Positions 27,452 to 36,910 of a DNA stretch of 64,000 bases are shown here, piece after piece. The stretch spans positions 124,001-188,000 of the forward strand of contig CAWGYT010000025.1 of the NCBI GenBank assembly GCA_963826795.1. The letters are read 5' to 3'. The first letter of the stretch is position 1. Each line of letters begins with the position of its first letter. The DNA is from CAWGYT01 sp963826795 (GTDB taxonomy: Bacteria > Planctomycetota > Planctomycetia > Pirellulales > Pirellulaceae). The position numbers were made by a program, and so were the translations under genes. The notes under the pieces were generated by a model. The model was not told the DNA's origin, searched no databases, and saw only the letters and a list, made by a program, of their open reading frames with translations.

Positions 27452-28076
27452 TCGATGCCTACTTACGAGAAGTCGAATTGGGATTGCTGCACCGCCACAC
27501 GATTCTTCGGAACGGGTAACGACGCCTTCGCAGTGCTGCCATTATAGGCGGTTCACCCGCATGCGCAGGTCGTGGCCGCTTGAACGCATCGAATCGGCGT
27601 CGGTTGCGCGCGACGATTCTCCGACCCGCAACGGCAACGCAGGCCTCTCAAACCTCCCAACCTCGCGAGCTATTCTCCTTCGCGGCCTGACAAGTCTCGT
27701 GCCGGACATTTTTTTTTCGGGACGAGCCCACGGTGGGCACCGATCGGGTCGAAAATCCCGCGGGAATCTCTGGCGGTCGACGGACTTCGAATGGGCTCCT
27801 CTGCTTGTGGTCAGGTAATCGTGGCTGTGGGTTGATCGGACGATGCGGCGAAGCAGGCGGACGCGTAACGCCAGGGTGTTCAATATGTGAGGGGTGCTTC
27901 AGCGTCTGACCGAGTGGATTGAGATGGGAACTTTGAGTCTGGTATTCCCGCTCGGTCGGCGCTGGAGCAGTGGTTGAGCCCCACTTCGAGGAACCACGGT
28001 CGCCGCGGACGTGGCCGGCAGTGACGCCCGTGGGTCGCCCACGGTGGCATCTCGTGGACTTTCAGGAGGGCAAACG
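27452..28076. other. 625-bp divergent intergenic region, ECF 2 / csrA
   Basis: Holds the promoters of the sigma operon and csrA. A run of eight to nine T's near 27710 is followed by the inverted repeat gcccac/gtgggc at 27726-27738, and a second one, cgtgggtcgcccacg, lies near 28030. No open frame with a ribosome site and no tRNA or recognised small RNA was found. Confidence 0.45.
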
Positions 28077-28271
28077 ATGCTCGTTCTCAGTCGCAAAGTG
28101 GGGGAAAGTATCGTCGTCGGGGACCAAATCGAAGTTGTCATTTTTCGCGTGGCGCATGGCCGGCTGAAGATTGGCTTACGGGCTCCCAAGGAAATGCGGA
28201 TTCGCCGAGGCGAGCTGTTGACGGCCGAAGAAAAAGAGCTCTTGCGCAACCACGAACTGGTCGCCCACTAA
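28077..28271 (+). CDS. csrA: Carbon storage regulator CsrA
   Basis: RNA-binding post-transcriptional regulator of 64 residues. The family hallmarks MLVLSRKVGESI at the N-terminus, the beta-strand core KIGLRAPKEM and the RRGEL segment are all present, including Arg6 and the GLRAP arginine that contact GGA motifs in mRNA. The dimer blocks ribosome sites. The ATG at 28077 follows AGGAGGG with 6-7 nt spacing. That ribosome site itself contains AGGA, so CsrA could bind its own leader. No flagellar or fliW genes are near, so it is an orphan locus here. Confidence 0.95.
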   Translation: MLVLSRKVGESIVVGDQIEVVIFRVAHGRLKIGLRAPKEMRIRRGELLTAEEKELLRNHELVAH

Positions 28272-28476
28272 TCGCCGTCCCGATGCGGACCCTCACGCCG
28301 CGGCGAGCTCGATCGACATTTCGACGAGCATTCGGAGTCAGGCGGGGTGATCCGACTGCGATTGACGCGCGGCATCGCAACCGGCGAAATCAGCACGCGA
28401 TGTTGAAACTCCGAGGTGGGCCGGTTACAAAGGTCGGAACGAGTCCTGCGCTGTACCGACACGGAGACCGCCCAAG

Positions 28477-29778
28477 ATGCCCACGCCGAAAACGCGTCCC
28501 GGTCGCAGTCGTCGCGCCCTGCTGAAGACGGCGGCGGCGGCCGCCTTGGGATTTGGCTTACCCAGTATCGTTCCGGACCGAGCCCTGGGTTTGAGCGGCC
28601 ACGTCGCTCCCAGCGAACGGATTGTCTTGGGAGGCATCGGGATTCGCCATCGCGGCGGGTACGTGCTGAGCTTCATGTTGAACCAGCCCGACGTGCGTTT
28701 CGCAGCGATTGCGGATGTACGAGCGGATCGTCGTCAGGCGGTGAAGGACTTGGCCGACCAAACCAACGGGGATCAGCAATGCGCGACGTATCGGGATTTT
28801 CGCGAGCTGCTGGACCGTGACGATCTGGATGCCGTCCTGATCGCCACGGGCGATCGTTGGCATGCACCGATTTCGATCCTGGCGGCACAGGCCGGCAAGG
28901 ATGTTTATTCGGAGAAACCGTGCGCGATCACGCTGGCCCTCTCGCGCCGATTGGCAAACGCGATACGCGCCACCGGGCGAATTTTCCAGGCCGGGACGCA
29001 GCGGCGCACGGTCGAGAATTTTGTGCACGCCGTCCAACTCGCCCAGACCGGCAAGCTCGGAAATCTCAAGACGCTGCACGCGTCGGTCTACGAATTTCAA
29101 GACGACCATTCCTGGTTGCCAGCTCAACCCGAACCGGCACGCGAGATCGTGGACTGGGACATGTGGTTGGGCCCCGCCCCCTGGCGACCCTTCAATCAGC
29201 GCTACGTCGATGGTGGGTGGCGAGGCTTTCACGATTTCGATTCCGGCGCGAAGCTGCTCGACTGGGGTGCCCACACCCTGGATCTCTGCCAATGGGCGTT
29301 GCAGTCGGACGACACGACGCCGGTGGTCTTCGAACCATTGGACGTGCCGGGGGATAATGTGATCTCCTGCCAATACGCCAACGGCGTAAAGCTGATCCTG
29401 CGACGTAGCGGCTGGATGGGCTTGGGCACCTGCCCCGTCCGGTTTGAGGGAGACGAAGGATGGGTCGAGACCGGTGATTCGGGCCGAATCGCCGTCTCGT
29501 CCGATGCCTTGCGGCGCGAGCTTCCGTTGCCGCCCAAGGAGCCCGGCACGTCACCTCGACATCACGTGCGAAACTTCCTGGACTGCGTGAAATCGCGGGC
29601 ACTTCCGGTTGCGAACGTCGACGTCGCGGCTCGAAGCCACATTGCTTGCCACGCTGCTGCAATTGCCTGGACACTTGGCCGCAAGTTGACGTTCGACCCC
29701 GTCGCCGAAGTGTTCGTTGACGACGACGAAGCCAACCGGATGTGTCATCGGGCGATGCGGGAGCCGTGGGTAATATGA
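28477..29778 (+). CDS. Gfo/Idh/MocA-family oxidoreductase, Tat-exported
   Basis: NAD(P)-dependent oxidoreductase of 433 residues, a family acting on sugars, inositols and related polyols. A Tat signal (SRRALLKTAAAAALGFGLP) opens the protein, as is typical for the planctomycete expansions of this family. The Rossmann fold follows, with the conserved EKPCAITLALSRRLANA motif near residue 147 that holds the catalytic-site lysine. The C-terminal alpha/beta domain has WLGPAPWRPFNQRY and the GGWRGFHDFDSGAKLLDWGAH segment. Its stop overlaps the next gene's ATG by 4 nt (ATGA), so both are co-translated. The substrate cannot be told. Confidence 0.9.
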   Translation: MPTPKTRPGRSRRALLKTAAAAALGFGLPSIVPDRALGLSGHVAPSERIVLGGIGIRHRGGYVLSFMLNQPDVRFAAIADVRADRRQAVKDLADQTNGDQQCATYRDFRELLDRDDLDAVLIATGDRWHAPISILAAQAGKDVYSEKPCAITLALSRRLANAIRATGRIFQAGTQRRTVENFVHAVQLAQTGKLGNLKTLHASVYEFQDDHSWLPAQPEPAREIVDWDMWLGPAPWRPFNQRYVDGGWRGFHDFDSGAKLLDWGAHTLDLCQWALQSDDTTPVVFEPLDVPGDNVISCQYANGVKLILRRSGWMGLGTCPVRFEGDEGWVETGDSGRIAVSSDALRRELPLPPKEPGTSPRHHVRNFLDCVKSRALPVANVDVAARSHIACHAAAIAWTLGRKLTFDPVAEVFVDDDEANRMCHRAMREPWVI

Positions 29779-31875
29779 GAGACGCGATGATTCGGCCTGG
29801 CCACCGACGACGAACTCTCGGCAACATGAATCGTCGGATCGGGCGTCGAACCCCCGACGCGATCGATGGGGCGGGACTCGCGCGGTGCATCTGCGCGTTG
29901 GCCGCGTTGACCGCGCTGTCGTTGATGGCCAGTTCCGCCTCCGGCCAATCGACGGGCACGATCGCACCGGCTCATGGCTTGGCACATGGCCCAGCGGAGG
30001 GCTCGGCACATGGCCCGGCGGAGGCGACGGCCATGGTCGCGATTTTGGAGTCGAACGCGGCGGTATTCGACAAGGCGATGGCCTGCCGAAGACTGGCGTG
30101 GATCGGCGACGCGCGCGCCGTGCCGATCTTGAGCGGCCTGCTGGACGACTGCGCAGCTGGCGACCTATGCCCGAACGGCGCTGGAGTCGCTGCCGGGTGC
30201 CGAGGCGGACGACGCGCTGCGGCTGGCAGCGGAGCGTCTGACCGGACCGCGCCGGATCGGCGTGTTCGATTCGCTTGCGGTGCGCCGCACCGAGGGGGCG
30301 ATCGAGCTCTTAGCCAACTCCGTGGATCAGTCGGATCGGGCCACTCAGTCCGGTGCCATCCGAGCCCTCGGGCGATTTGGCAACCGGAGTGCCGCGACTC
30401 ACTTAATTCGTCTGCTCGCGACAAACGACACCGCGTTGCGTGCCGAAGTCGGCGCGGCCGGCCTGATTTGCTCTGAGCGTTGCGTCGCGGAGCAGGATCT
30501 TGACGCGGTGCGTCAGCTGCTGAAGGCGATTCGACAAGCCGACGTTCCCCTTGCAACGCGGCATAGCGCGACGTACAGCTTGATTCTCGCGTCGCCGACT
30601 GATCGCGATCCGTTGCTCGACGGTTTGTTGTCCGCCCAGGACAACGACGGGTTTCGATTCGGCTTGGCGGCGGCCCGGCAACTGGGTGCCGCTGCCACCC
30701 CGCAGGTCCGCGCGGCGTTGGGCCACAGTTCGCCGGGACGTCAAGCGCTGCTGGCCCAAGTGCTGAGTGATACCGCGGGAGAATCCGCGATTCCGGCCTT
30801 GCTGGAACTGGCCGCGGACGGACCTGACGAGCCCCGGGCGGTGGCGCTGGAGGCGCTCGGTCGCTTGCACGTCGAATCCGCCCTCGCGACGCTCATCGGC
30901 GCGCTCGGCGATGCAAATCCCAACGTGGTCGCGGCCGCCGCGAACGGACTGGCCCAGCTGCCGCCCGGCGACACCGATCGGACAATTCTCGCGCTGCTGG
31001 AAACTGATGATTCGCAACAGCAACTTGCGGCGGTCGAGCTGCTGGGGCGCCGTCGTTGCCAAGTCGCGGTGCCCGCGTTGCTGCGCCTGGGGGATTGCGA
31101 CAAGCCGACCGTCCGTCAGGCCGCAATTCGATCGCTCGGGTCAACCATCGGCGTGGCTCAGCTCGGTCCGCTCCTCCAACGTTTGCAGTCGGCAGCGGAC
31201 CCGGAAGAAAAGGCGGTCGTTCAGGAAGCCATCCAGACGGCGTGTCAACGACTGCCCGACCAGGCGTGCGTCGACACACTCGCCCGCGTCAGTCGCGACG
31301 CACCGCCCGAAGTTCGCCTGGCGCGATTGGAAGTGATCGCTACGATTGGGACGGAACCCGCCCTACAGGCAATCGTCCTGGCGGCGCAGGATCCTGAGGA
31401 CGCGATCCAAGATGCGGCCACGCGATTGCTCGGGCAATGGTCCACCGCCGATGCGGCCGAGCCGTTGCTGCGGCTGGCATCGACGATGACCGATCCCCGG
31501 TACCGCGTGCGATCGCTGCGTGGCTACCTGCGGTTCGCTCGCCAGTTCGACTTCAGCCCCGCGGCGAAAGCTGAGATGTGTCTCCGGGCGCTCGAGATTG
31601 CCGAGCGGGACGAGGAACGTCTCCTCGTGATCGAAACCCTCAGCACGTTGGGCACCGTGCCTGCCTTGCAGGTCGTTGTGCCACTGCTGGACGAGGAACC
31701 GCTCCGCGAGTCGGCCGCTCGCGCGATCCTCATGTTGGCGGCGAGCACGATGAGTCAGGACGGGGCGGCCACGCGCACCGCATTACAACGCGTCATTCGG
31801 GCGACGCGCGATGGGGAAATCGCTCGCCAAGCGACGGCTTTGCTGACACGTCCGGCACCCCAACTCCCGGAATGA
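29775..31875 (+). pseudogene. HEAT-repeat secreted protein, one frameshift
   Basis: Exported HEAT-repeat protein of about 699 residues if corrected. The ATG at 29775 overlaps the oxidoreductase stop. A signal peptide follows (LAALTALSLMASSASG), then a small repeat AHGPAE twice, then HEAT repeats. The frame breaks at about 30150: removing one T gives LLDDAQLATYARTALESLPG, a motif seen in planctomycete HEAT proteins, and leads into the intact frame 30262-31875 with at least ten further repeats (for example IPALLELAADGPDEPRAVAL). Such scaffolds bind partners in the periplasm; the role is unknown. Coupling to the oxidoreductase suggests they act together. Confidence 0.82.
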
Positions 31876-31963
31876 GAAGTGGGTGAGGATGCGAGGAAGC
31901 GAGGGTGGTCACCACGATTAATCACCAGAGAGGCACCGAGGGCATTTTGATCGAGGGCGATTC

Positions 31964-33301
31964 GTGTCAGTGACTCGGGCCGAAAACGATTCGCCCGAGT
32001 CAGAGGGACCGGGCCTGCGCCCCACCTTGGGATTCTGGACGCTGACCGCATTCGGTGTCGGCGACATTCTCGGAGCGGGAATCTATGCGTTGATCGGGGC
32101 GGTCGCGGCCGTCGCGGGTCGCGGGGCGTGGCTGTCGTTCCTGCTGACCGTGGGCGTCGCCATGCTGACGGCACTCAGCTACGCCGAACTCGGTGGTCGC
32201 TTTCCCAGTAGCGGCGGCGAGTCCCATTTCTGTCAGCGTGCGTTTCGGCGCCCCGGCTGGGCCCTGTTGATCGGATACCTTGTATTTGCCTCCGGCGTCG
32301 TCTCCCTCGCGGTAGTATCTCAAGCCTTCGTGGGTTATGGCAGTCAGCTCCTGGGCCAGCCGGCGGATCGCACGAAGTGGCTGCTGGTGCCCCTTTTTCT
32401 CAGCGTGCTGACGGCGGTGGCCTGCGCGGGAATCCGCCAATCGTCATGGATGAATGTGGTGTGCACCGTGATCGAGGCCAGCGGATTGCTGCTGGTGGCG
32501 GCACTCGGGTCATGGTTTCTACTCCGTGGACGTGGCGAGGCAACGCGGATTGACCCCTTGCCCGTCACCTGGCTGGGGATCTTCCAAGGCGCGGGCCTGT
32601 CGTTCTACGCGTTCATCGGCTTCGAGGACATGGTCAACGTCGCGGAGGAGGTCAAAAACGCGCGGCGAAACATCCCGGCAGCGATCCTCGCCGCGTTGGG
32701 GATTGCCGCGGCGATTTATCTCTGGGTGGCGTGGGTGGCGACCCACGTGATTCCCAGCAACGTGTTGTCGAACTGCCCTGCCCCGTTGCTGGAAGTTGTC
32801 TCCCACGCGGCACCCTGGTTCCCCATCGGCCTGTTCGGTGGGATCGCGATCTTCGCCGTGGCCAACACCGGACTCCTCAACTTGGTGATGGGTTCGCGCC
32901 TACTCTACGGCATGGCGGGCCAGGGACTCTTGCCGAAATCGCTGCACGTCATCCATCCGCGCACTCGAACGCCCGCTCGAACCATCCTGCTGATCGCCGT
33001 CATCGCGCTGCTTCTGGCCCTGAGCGGAACGCTGCCCCATTTGGCTGGGACAACCAACGTCTTGCTGCTGATTGTTTTCTTCGCGGTCAACACCTCGTTG
33101 GTACGATTGAAATGGCGAGGTGAGACATCTTGGGACGGCTTCCAGGTGCCGATCTTTCTACCGCTGGCAGGGATGCTCACCTGTAGCGTCTTGATGGCCT
33201 TCCTGCCACTTGCCTCGTGGCTTGCAGCAGGCTCGATTCTTGGCATCGGCCTGCTATTGGCGCTGATTGGCACGCGGCGCGCACGCTCGCCCCGGCCTTA
33301 G
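31964..33301 (+). CDS. Amino-acid permease, APC superfamily
   Basis: Membrane transporter of 445 residues with about 12 hydrophobic helices. The first helix carries the APC signature GVGDILGAGIYALIG, the substrate-backbone binding loop of the family, and helix 6 shows FYAFIGFEDMVNVAEE. It should import an amino acid or polyamine with H+ or Na+. GTG 31964 is chosen because GAGGG lies about 6 nt upstream; GTG 31970 is possible. The gene is followed by a large palindrome. Regulation is not visible. Confidence 0.88.
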   Translation: MSVTRAENDSPESEGPGLRPTLGFWTLTAFGVGDILGAGIYALIGAVAAVAGRGAWLSFLLTVGVAMLTALSYAELGGRFPSSGGESHFCQRAFRRPGWALLIGYLVFASGVVSLAVVSQAFVGYGSQLLGQPADRTKWLLVPLFLSVLTAVACAGIRQSSWMNVVCTVIEASGLLLVAALGSWFLLRGRGEATRIDPLPVTWLGIFQGAGLSFYAFIGFEDMVNVAEEVKNARRNIPAAILAALGIAAAIYLWVAWVATHVIPSNVLSNCPAPLLEVVSHAAPWFPIGLFGGIAIFAVANTGLLNLVMGSRLLYGMAGQGLLPKSLHVIHPRTRTPARTILLIAVIALLLALSGTLPHLAGTTNVLLLIVFFAVNTSLVRLKWRGETSWDGFQVPIFLPLAGMLTCSVLMAFLPLASWLAAGSILGIGLLLALIGTRRARSPRP

Positions 33302-33305
33302 GTTG

Positions 33306-33380
33306 GGAAAAGGGGTCAGGTCCCAAAAGCCGGAACGGCCCTTCGGGTGCTTCGCACTTTTGGGACCTGACCCCTTTTCC
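33306..33380. repeat. Perfect 24-bp palindrome, REP-like, between convergent genes
   Basis: Arms ggaaaaggggtcaggtcccaaaag (33306-33329) and its exact complement (33357-33380) surround a 27-nt loop. The arm start aaaaggggtcagg is shared with repeat A. It lies between two convergent stop codons and could end transcription both ways. Confidence 0.8.
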
Positions 33381-33386
33381 AACGCG

Positions 33387-34019
33387 CTAAAGCTCTCGAT
33401 GCGTCCGTTCCGGTCGCAATTCAAAGTATCCCGGCGTCTGCGCTCGGCGAAATGCTTCAAAGTCCTCGACGTCCACATAGTCTTCTTCGGAGATGGCGTG
33501 GCGCGAGTCCGGAAAGATCGTGCGAAAGCCGGCCTCTGGGTTGAACAGCCGGGGCGTGGGATAAAACTCAATCGGCTGCGGACACGCCTTCACCGGGACG
33601 CCCGCATCCTGCGCGAGTCCGTGGGCAATTGGCGCCAAGGCGTTCCCGCCGGCGCTGCAGACATTCAGTTCAATGCAGGCACCTGGGGCCACTGTTCCAG
33701 TGTTGATAAAGCACCGCCTGAGTTCTCGGAAATGGGTCGTCTGCCCTGCCCGGAGGTGGCAGCAACCGAACTCAATGTACGTGTCGGCAGCCGTGGCAAC
33801 CCGACCGTGGCCGACCAGGTGCAGCTTGGCCAGCCGCTGGGAAGAACCCACGGTGAAGCGGCGCGAGACGCGATGAATCATGTCCGCGACCGTCTGCGTC
33901 ACGGGAATCGGCGTGACCGACTTGACTCCAGCCGCGGTCCGCATCGCGTCGGCTTGCTGTTCGGCAGCACGCGCCAATTCAGGATCGTTCTGGTCAATCA
34001 GGATAATGACAAGGTCCAT
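33387..34019 (-). CDS. Putative clan-CD (caspase/CHAT-like) protein
   Basis: Protein of 210 residues with no signal peptide. Two motifs stand out: a hydrophobic strand ending in His71-Gly (AKLHLVGHGRV) and a second hydrophobic strand ending in Cys121 (ACIELNVCSAGG). That is the spacing and context of the His/Cys dyad in caspase-fold (clan CD) peptidases such as CHAT and DUF4347 proteins, where a hydrophobic strand precedes each catalytic residue. The family is frequent in planctomycetes as domains of larger proteins; here it stands alone. Peptidase activity is inference. It is co-oriented with the DUF1569 gene 134 nt upstream. Confidence 0.6.
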   Translation of the reverse strand: MDLVIILIDQNDPELARAAEQQADAMRTAAGVKSVTPIPVTQTVADMIHRVSRRFTVGSSQRLAKLHLVGHGRVATAADTYIEFGCCHLRAGQTTHFRELRRCFINTGTVAPGACIELNVCSAGGNALAPIAHGLAQDAGVPVKACPQPIEFYPTPRLFNPEAGFRTIFPDSRHAISEEDYVDVEDFEAFRRAQTPGYFELRPERTHREL

Positions 34020-34153
34020 GATTCACCCCTCCCACTGGCTCGGTTGACAGCTGTCCCGCCGATTGATGACGCAGCAAAAATCGCACCCATTCTCCACAAA
34101 AGAAGGGCGCGGACCGATCCGCAGTCCGGGGCGAACGGCCCGAGTGGAGCGCG

Positions 34154-34663
34154 TCAGCTGGATTCGGCGTCGAGGACCACAAATCCCAGATGAAGCTCCG
34201 CATGGCGAAGATTGAGCCGGACGCGGTCGGCGTGGCTCATGGGTCCGAAAGCCGGGCTCTCGAAGCGGGCCGGTTCGTGCGCCTGCAGGCGAAACAGCGC
34301 GTTTTTCAGCTTTTCCGCCGCCACCTCCGTCGGCAGGTCGTCCATCCCGAAGGTTCCTTTTTCAACCCTCGGAATGCGTACGCCACGGGGCATCCCGTCC
34401 CGCAGATACTTTTGGAGTTGCCAGCGAAGAATCCAGCGCACGAAAAACGGAGGAGGTCCGATCGGATACCCTTCGTAACCGTATTCGATCCAGGCCGCGA
34501 GATGGGCCATGATCTGCCCTGCCGTCCAGTTTCCGACCAACCGCAGCCGGCCTTCCCGTTCGGCCTGCACAATCCCGTCGATGTCTGCCAAGAGATCGTC
34601 AATCGACTCGAATCGAAGCGGCCGGCGCTGCGTCACGCGGCGCGTATCAATCTGCGAACTCAT
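34154..34663 (-). CDS. DUF1569 protein, DinB-like four-helix fold
   Basis: Protein of 169 residues matching the DUF1569 pattern: an N-terminal RPLRFESIDDLLADID segment, GNWTAGQIMAHLAAWIEYG with the first conserved His, a KLKNALFRLQAHEP segment, and the C-terminal helix RLNLRHAELHLGFV with two more His. In the DinB superfamily three such residues bind a metal ion, and members act as thiol-dependent transferases or are of unknown function. The exact role is not known. Confidence 0.82.
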   Translation of the reverse strand: MSSQIDTRRVTQRRPLRFESIDDLLADIDGIVQAEREGRLRLVGNWTAGQIMAHLAAWIEYGYEGYPIGPPPFFVRWILRWQLQKYLRDGMPRGVRIPRVEKGTFGMDDLPTEVAAEKLKNALFRLQAHEPARFESPAFGPMSHADRVRLNLRHAELHLGFVVLDAESS

Positions 34664-34968
34664 TTTTCGAAATCTCCTTTGTCCCAGGCAAGTCTCGTGG
34701 ATCTTGAATGGTCGAGGCCTTCACCAAGCCCGAAGAAACGAGGTGTTGGCTGAGCATACCAGAAATCGAAAAATCACCACGAAGTCGAACTCAGGACCCG
34801 CGATTTTGCGGTACAATCGCGGCCATTGGGGAACCGTTCGGGTGCGTCCCGTCGCCACCGCGGGATCCCACCGTCGCGCGGCTGCGATCGCCATCGCTTG
34901 CCCGATAAACCTTGCCCGATAAACCTTGCCCGATTCCCAAAACGATTCCCCGCAGTGAGAAAGACAAC
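34664..34968. other. Divergent intergenic region with 14-bp tandem repeat
   Basis: The 305 bp hold the promoters of the DUF1569 and propeller genes. cttgcccgataaac is repeated twice in tandem plus a partial third copy (34897-34934), ending 34 bp before the GTG start. No gene is supported. Confidence 0.55.
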
Positions 34969-36090
34969 GTGCCCCGTTACGCTCAGCAAATACGACTTCT
35001 GCTTCTGGCGGCCATCACGATTCTGGGTTGGGCGGCGCAAACGTCGAACGTGGCGGCTGCCGAGCGACGGCTGTTGTACGTCGCGACACCTGGCATCCGC
35101 AACTATTTGGACTACGGTGGCCACGGCCTATTGGTGTTCGATATCGAGCAGGGTCATCGCTTCCTCAAGCGGATCCCGACCGGCGGCGTCGATCCGAACG
35201 GCAAGCCGCTGAACGTCAAAGGCATCTGCGCGTCGGCGGAAACGGGTCGAGTTCACATCAGCACGATTGCCTCCTTGATGTGCCTTGATCTGTTGACGGA
35301 GGACCTGCTGTGGGAACGCGAATACGACAAAGGCTGTGATCGGATGGCCTTGTCGCCTGACGGGTCGATCATCTACCTGCCCAGCCTCGAGAACGACGAG
35401 TGGTACGTCATCAACGCCCAAACCGGCGACGAAATCACACGCATCACGACGAACTCGAAGGCTCACAATACCGTGTATGGGCCGCAGGGTACGCGTTGTT
35501 ACCTGGCCGGGCTCGGATCGCCGGTGCTCTCGATCGCCGATACGGCAACGCATCGGGTAACGAACACGGCGGGGCCATTCAGTAACAGCATTCGCCCCTT
35601 CACGATTAATGGGGCCGAAACACTCGTTTTCGTCTGCGTGAACGATTGCCTGGGATTCGAGATCGGAGACTTGCGAACGGGCAAGTTGCTTCATCGCGTC
35701 GAGGTTCAGGGATTCGCGACCGGTCCGGTTAAACGGCATGGATGCCCATCTCACGGCATCGGCCTAACTCCCGACGAAACAGAGATCTGGGTCTGTGATG
35801 CACACAATCAGCGACTTCATATTTTCGACGCGACGGTGATGCCACCGAAACAACAGGCGAGCCTGGTGTGTCGCGATGAACCGGGGTGGATTACGTTCAG
35901 CATTGATGGGACACTTGCCTATCCCTCATCCGGCGACGTATTCGACGTCAAGTCACGACAAGTGATCGCTCAGTTGACCGACGAAGCAGGTCGCGCGGTG
36001 GGCAGCGAGAAGTTGTTGGAGATCGACTGGGACGGCGCGAAGCCGATTCGGGCCGGCAACCAGTTTGGGATCGGACGGGTCTTCAAATAG
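34969..36090 (+). CDS. Secreted beta-propeller (YVTN/WD40-like) protein
   Basis: Protein of 373 residues from GTG 34969, chosen because a signal peptide (IRLLLLAAITILGWAAQ) then follows directly; a longer frame begins at TTG 34912. The body consists of repeated blade-like units with the Ser-x-Asp-Gly pattern (MALSPDGSIIYLPSLEN, GIGLTPDETEIWVCDAHN, ITFSIDGTLAYPSSG), as in lactonase/YVTN propellers. No catalytic motif is recognised. It precedes the cyclase, dehydrogenase and ABC transporter on the same strand, so it may bind a sugar-derived ligand, but this is inference. Confidence 0.75.
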   Translation: MPRYAQQIRLLLLAAITILGWAAQTSNVAAAERRLLYVATPGIRNYLDYGGHGLLVFDIEQGHRFLKRIPTGGVDPNGKPLNVKGICASAETGRVHISTIASLMCLDLLTEDLLWEREYDKGCDRMALSPDGSIIYLPSLENDEWYVINAQTGDEITRITTNSKAHNTVYGPQGTRCYLAGLGSPVLSIADTATHRVTNTAGPFSNSIRPFTINGAETLVFVCVNDCLGFEIGDLRTGKLLHRVEVQGFATGPVKRHGCPSHGIGLTPDETEIWVCDAHNQRLHIFDATVMPPKQQASLVCRDEPGWITFSIDGTLAYPSSGDVFDVKSRQVIAQLTDEAGRAVGSEKLLEIDWDGAKPIRAGNQFGIGRVFK

Positions 36091-36091
36091 C

Positions 36092-36119
36092 TTCTGCCGC
36101 AGGCCGTTCGGCGGCGGAA
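36092..36119 (+). terminator. Weak hairpin after the propeller gene
   Basis: ttctgccgc and gcggcggaa pair over 9 bp with one mismatch around a 10-nt loop just after the stop. No U run is present. Confidence 0.3.
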
Positions 36120-36192
36120 TCGAACGGCCAAGATCCACACCTGGATTTCCCTCCAACCGAATCGATGAATGGCCTCACAAGGAACGTGCTCT

Positions 36193-36852
36193 GTGAAACC
36201 GCCATGGGTTGATCTCACTCAGTCGCTCTCCCCGCAAACGCCCGTCTATCCGGGTGATCCCGGCGTCGAGCTTGAAATCCTGGACGTGGCTTGTGAGCCG
36301 ACGGATGATGCCGGACGGTCGATGAATAACAGCCGGCTCCGAATCGGTCTGCACAACGGAACTCACGTGGATGCCCCGTTTCATTTCTTTTCCGACCGGG
36401 CGACAATCGACCAGGTCGAGCTCGCCGACTGTTGTGGTCCCGCCCTCGTGCTGGACTTGTCCCAAACCCAACGACCGGGCTGGATTGACGCGGCAGATCT
36501 GGCCAAGTTTGCTGGCCCGATGGCAACTCAACGGATCCCACTGCTGTTTACGGGCTGGGACAGGCAGTGGAAGCAGCCGAATTATTTTGACGCGCATCCG
36601 GTCCTGACGCGTGCTGCGGCGCGGACGCTTGTTGAATGGAAAGTGAAAGCCGTCGGTGTCGATTTTCCTTCGGTGGACCGTGACCCGTTTGAGGCTCATT
36701 TGGAGTTGCTGGGGAATGACGTATTGATCGTGGAGAACCTGACGCGGCTGGACCAATTGTTGGGCGAGGAATTCGATTTCTTCGCCGCACCACTCCCGAT
36801 TCTGGGCCGGGACGCCTCGCCGGTCAGGGCCTTCGCTCGTCGTCCCGCTTGA
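36193..36852 (+). CDS. Cyclase/kynurenine formamidase-like metal hydrolase
   Basis: Protein of 219 residues of the cyclase family (kynurenine formamidase, isatin hydrolase and relatives). The metal-binding signature HNGTHVDAPFHF is intact, the N-terminus reads VDLTQSLSPQTPVYPGDP as in the family, and the FPSVDRDPFEAHLELLGND segment supplies the rest of the site. GTG 36193 is preferred because AAGGA lies nine bases upstream; ATG 36169 in the same frame has none. The tryptophan pathway is not otherwise present nearby, so a sugar-lactone or amide substrate is equally likely. It lies 58 nt before the dehydrogenase gene. Confidence 0.85.
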   Translation: MKPPWVDLTQSLSPQTPVYPGDPGVELEILDVACEPTDDAGRSMNNSRLRIGLHNGTHVDAPFHFFSDRATIDQVELADCCGPALVLDLSQTQRPGWIDAADLAKFAGPMATQRIPLLFTGWDRQWKQPNYFDAHPVLTRAAARTLVEWKVKAVGVDFPSVDRDPFEAHLELLGNDVLIVENLTRLDQLLGEEFDFFAAPLPILGRDASPVRAFARRPA

Positions 36853-36910
36853 GTCTCACACACGGCGCACCGCCTTTCGTTTCAGCGCGGCCAGGCAACG
36901 GAAGAACTGA

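Noticed and set aside
27800..28010. Possible tRNA or small RNA before csrA
   Set aside because: A GTTCAA-like loop sequence is present but no cloverleaf can be folded around it.
33387..34663. Two-gene defence system of clan-CD protease plus DUF1569 protein
   Set aside because: The two genes are adjacent, but no nucleic-acid sensor, TIR, NTPase or effector partner is present; kept only as a single-gene observation.
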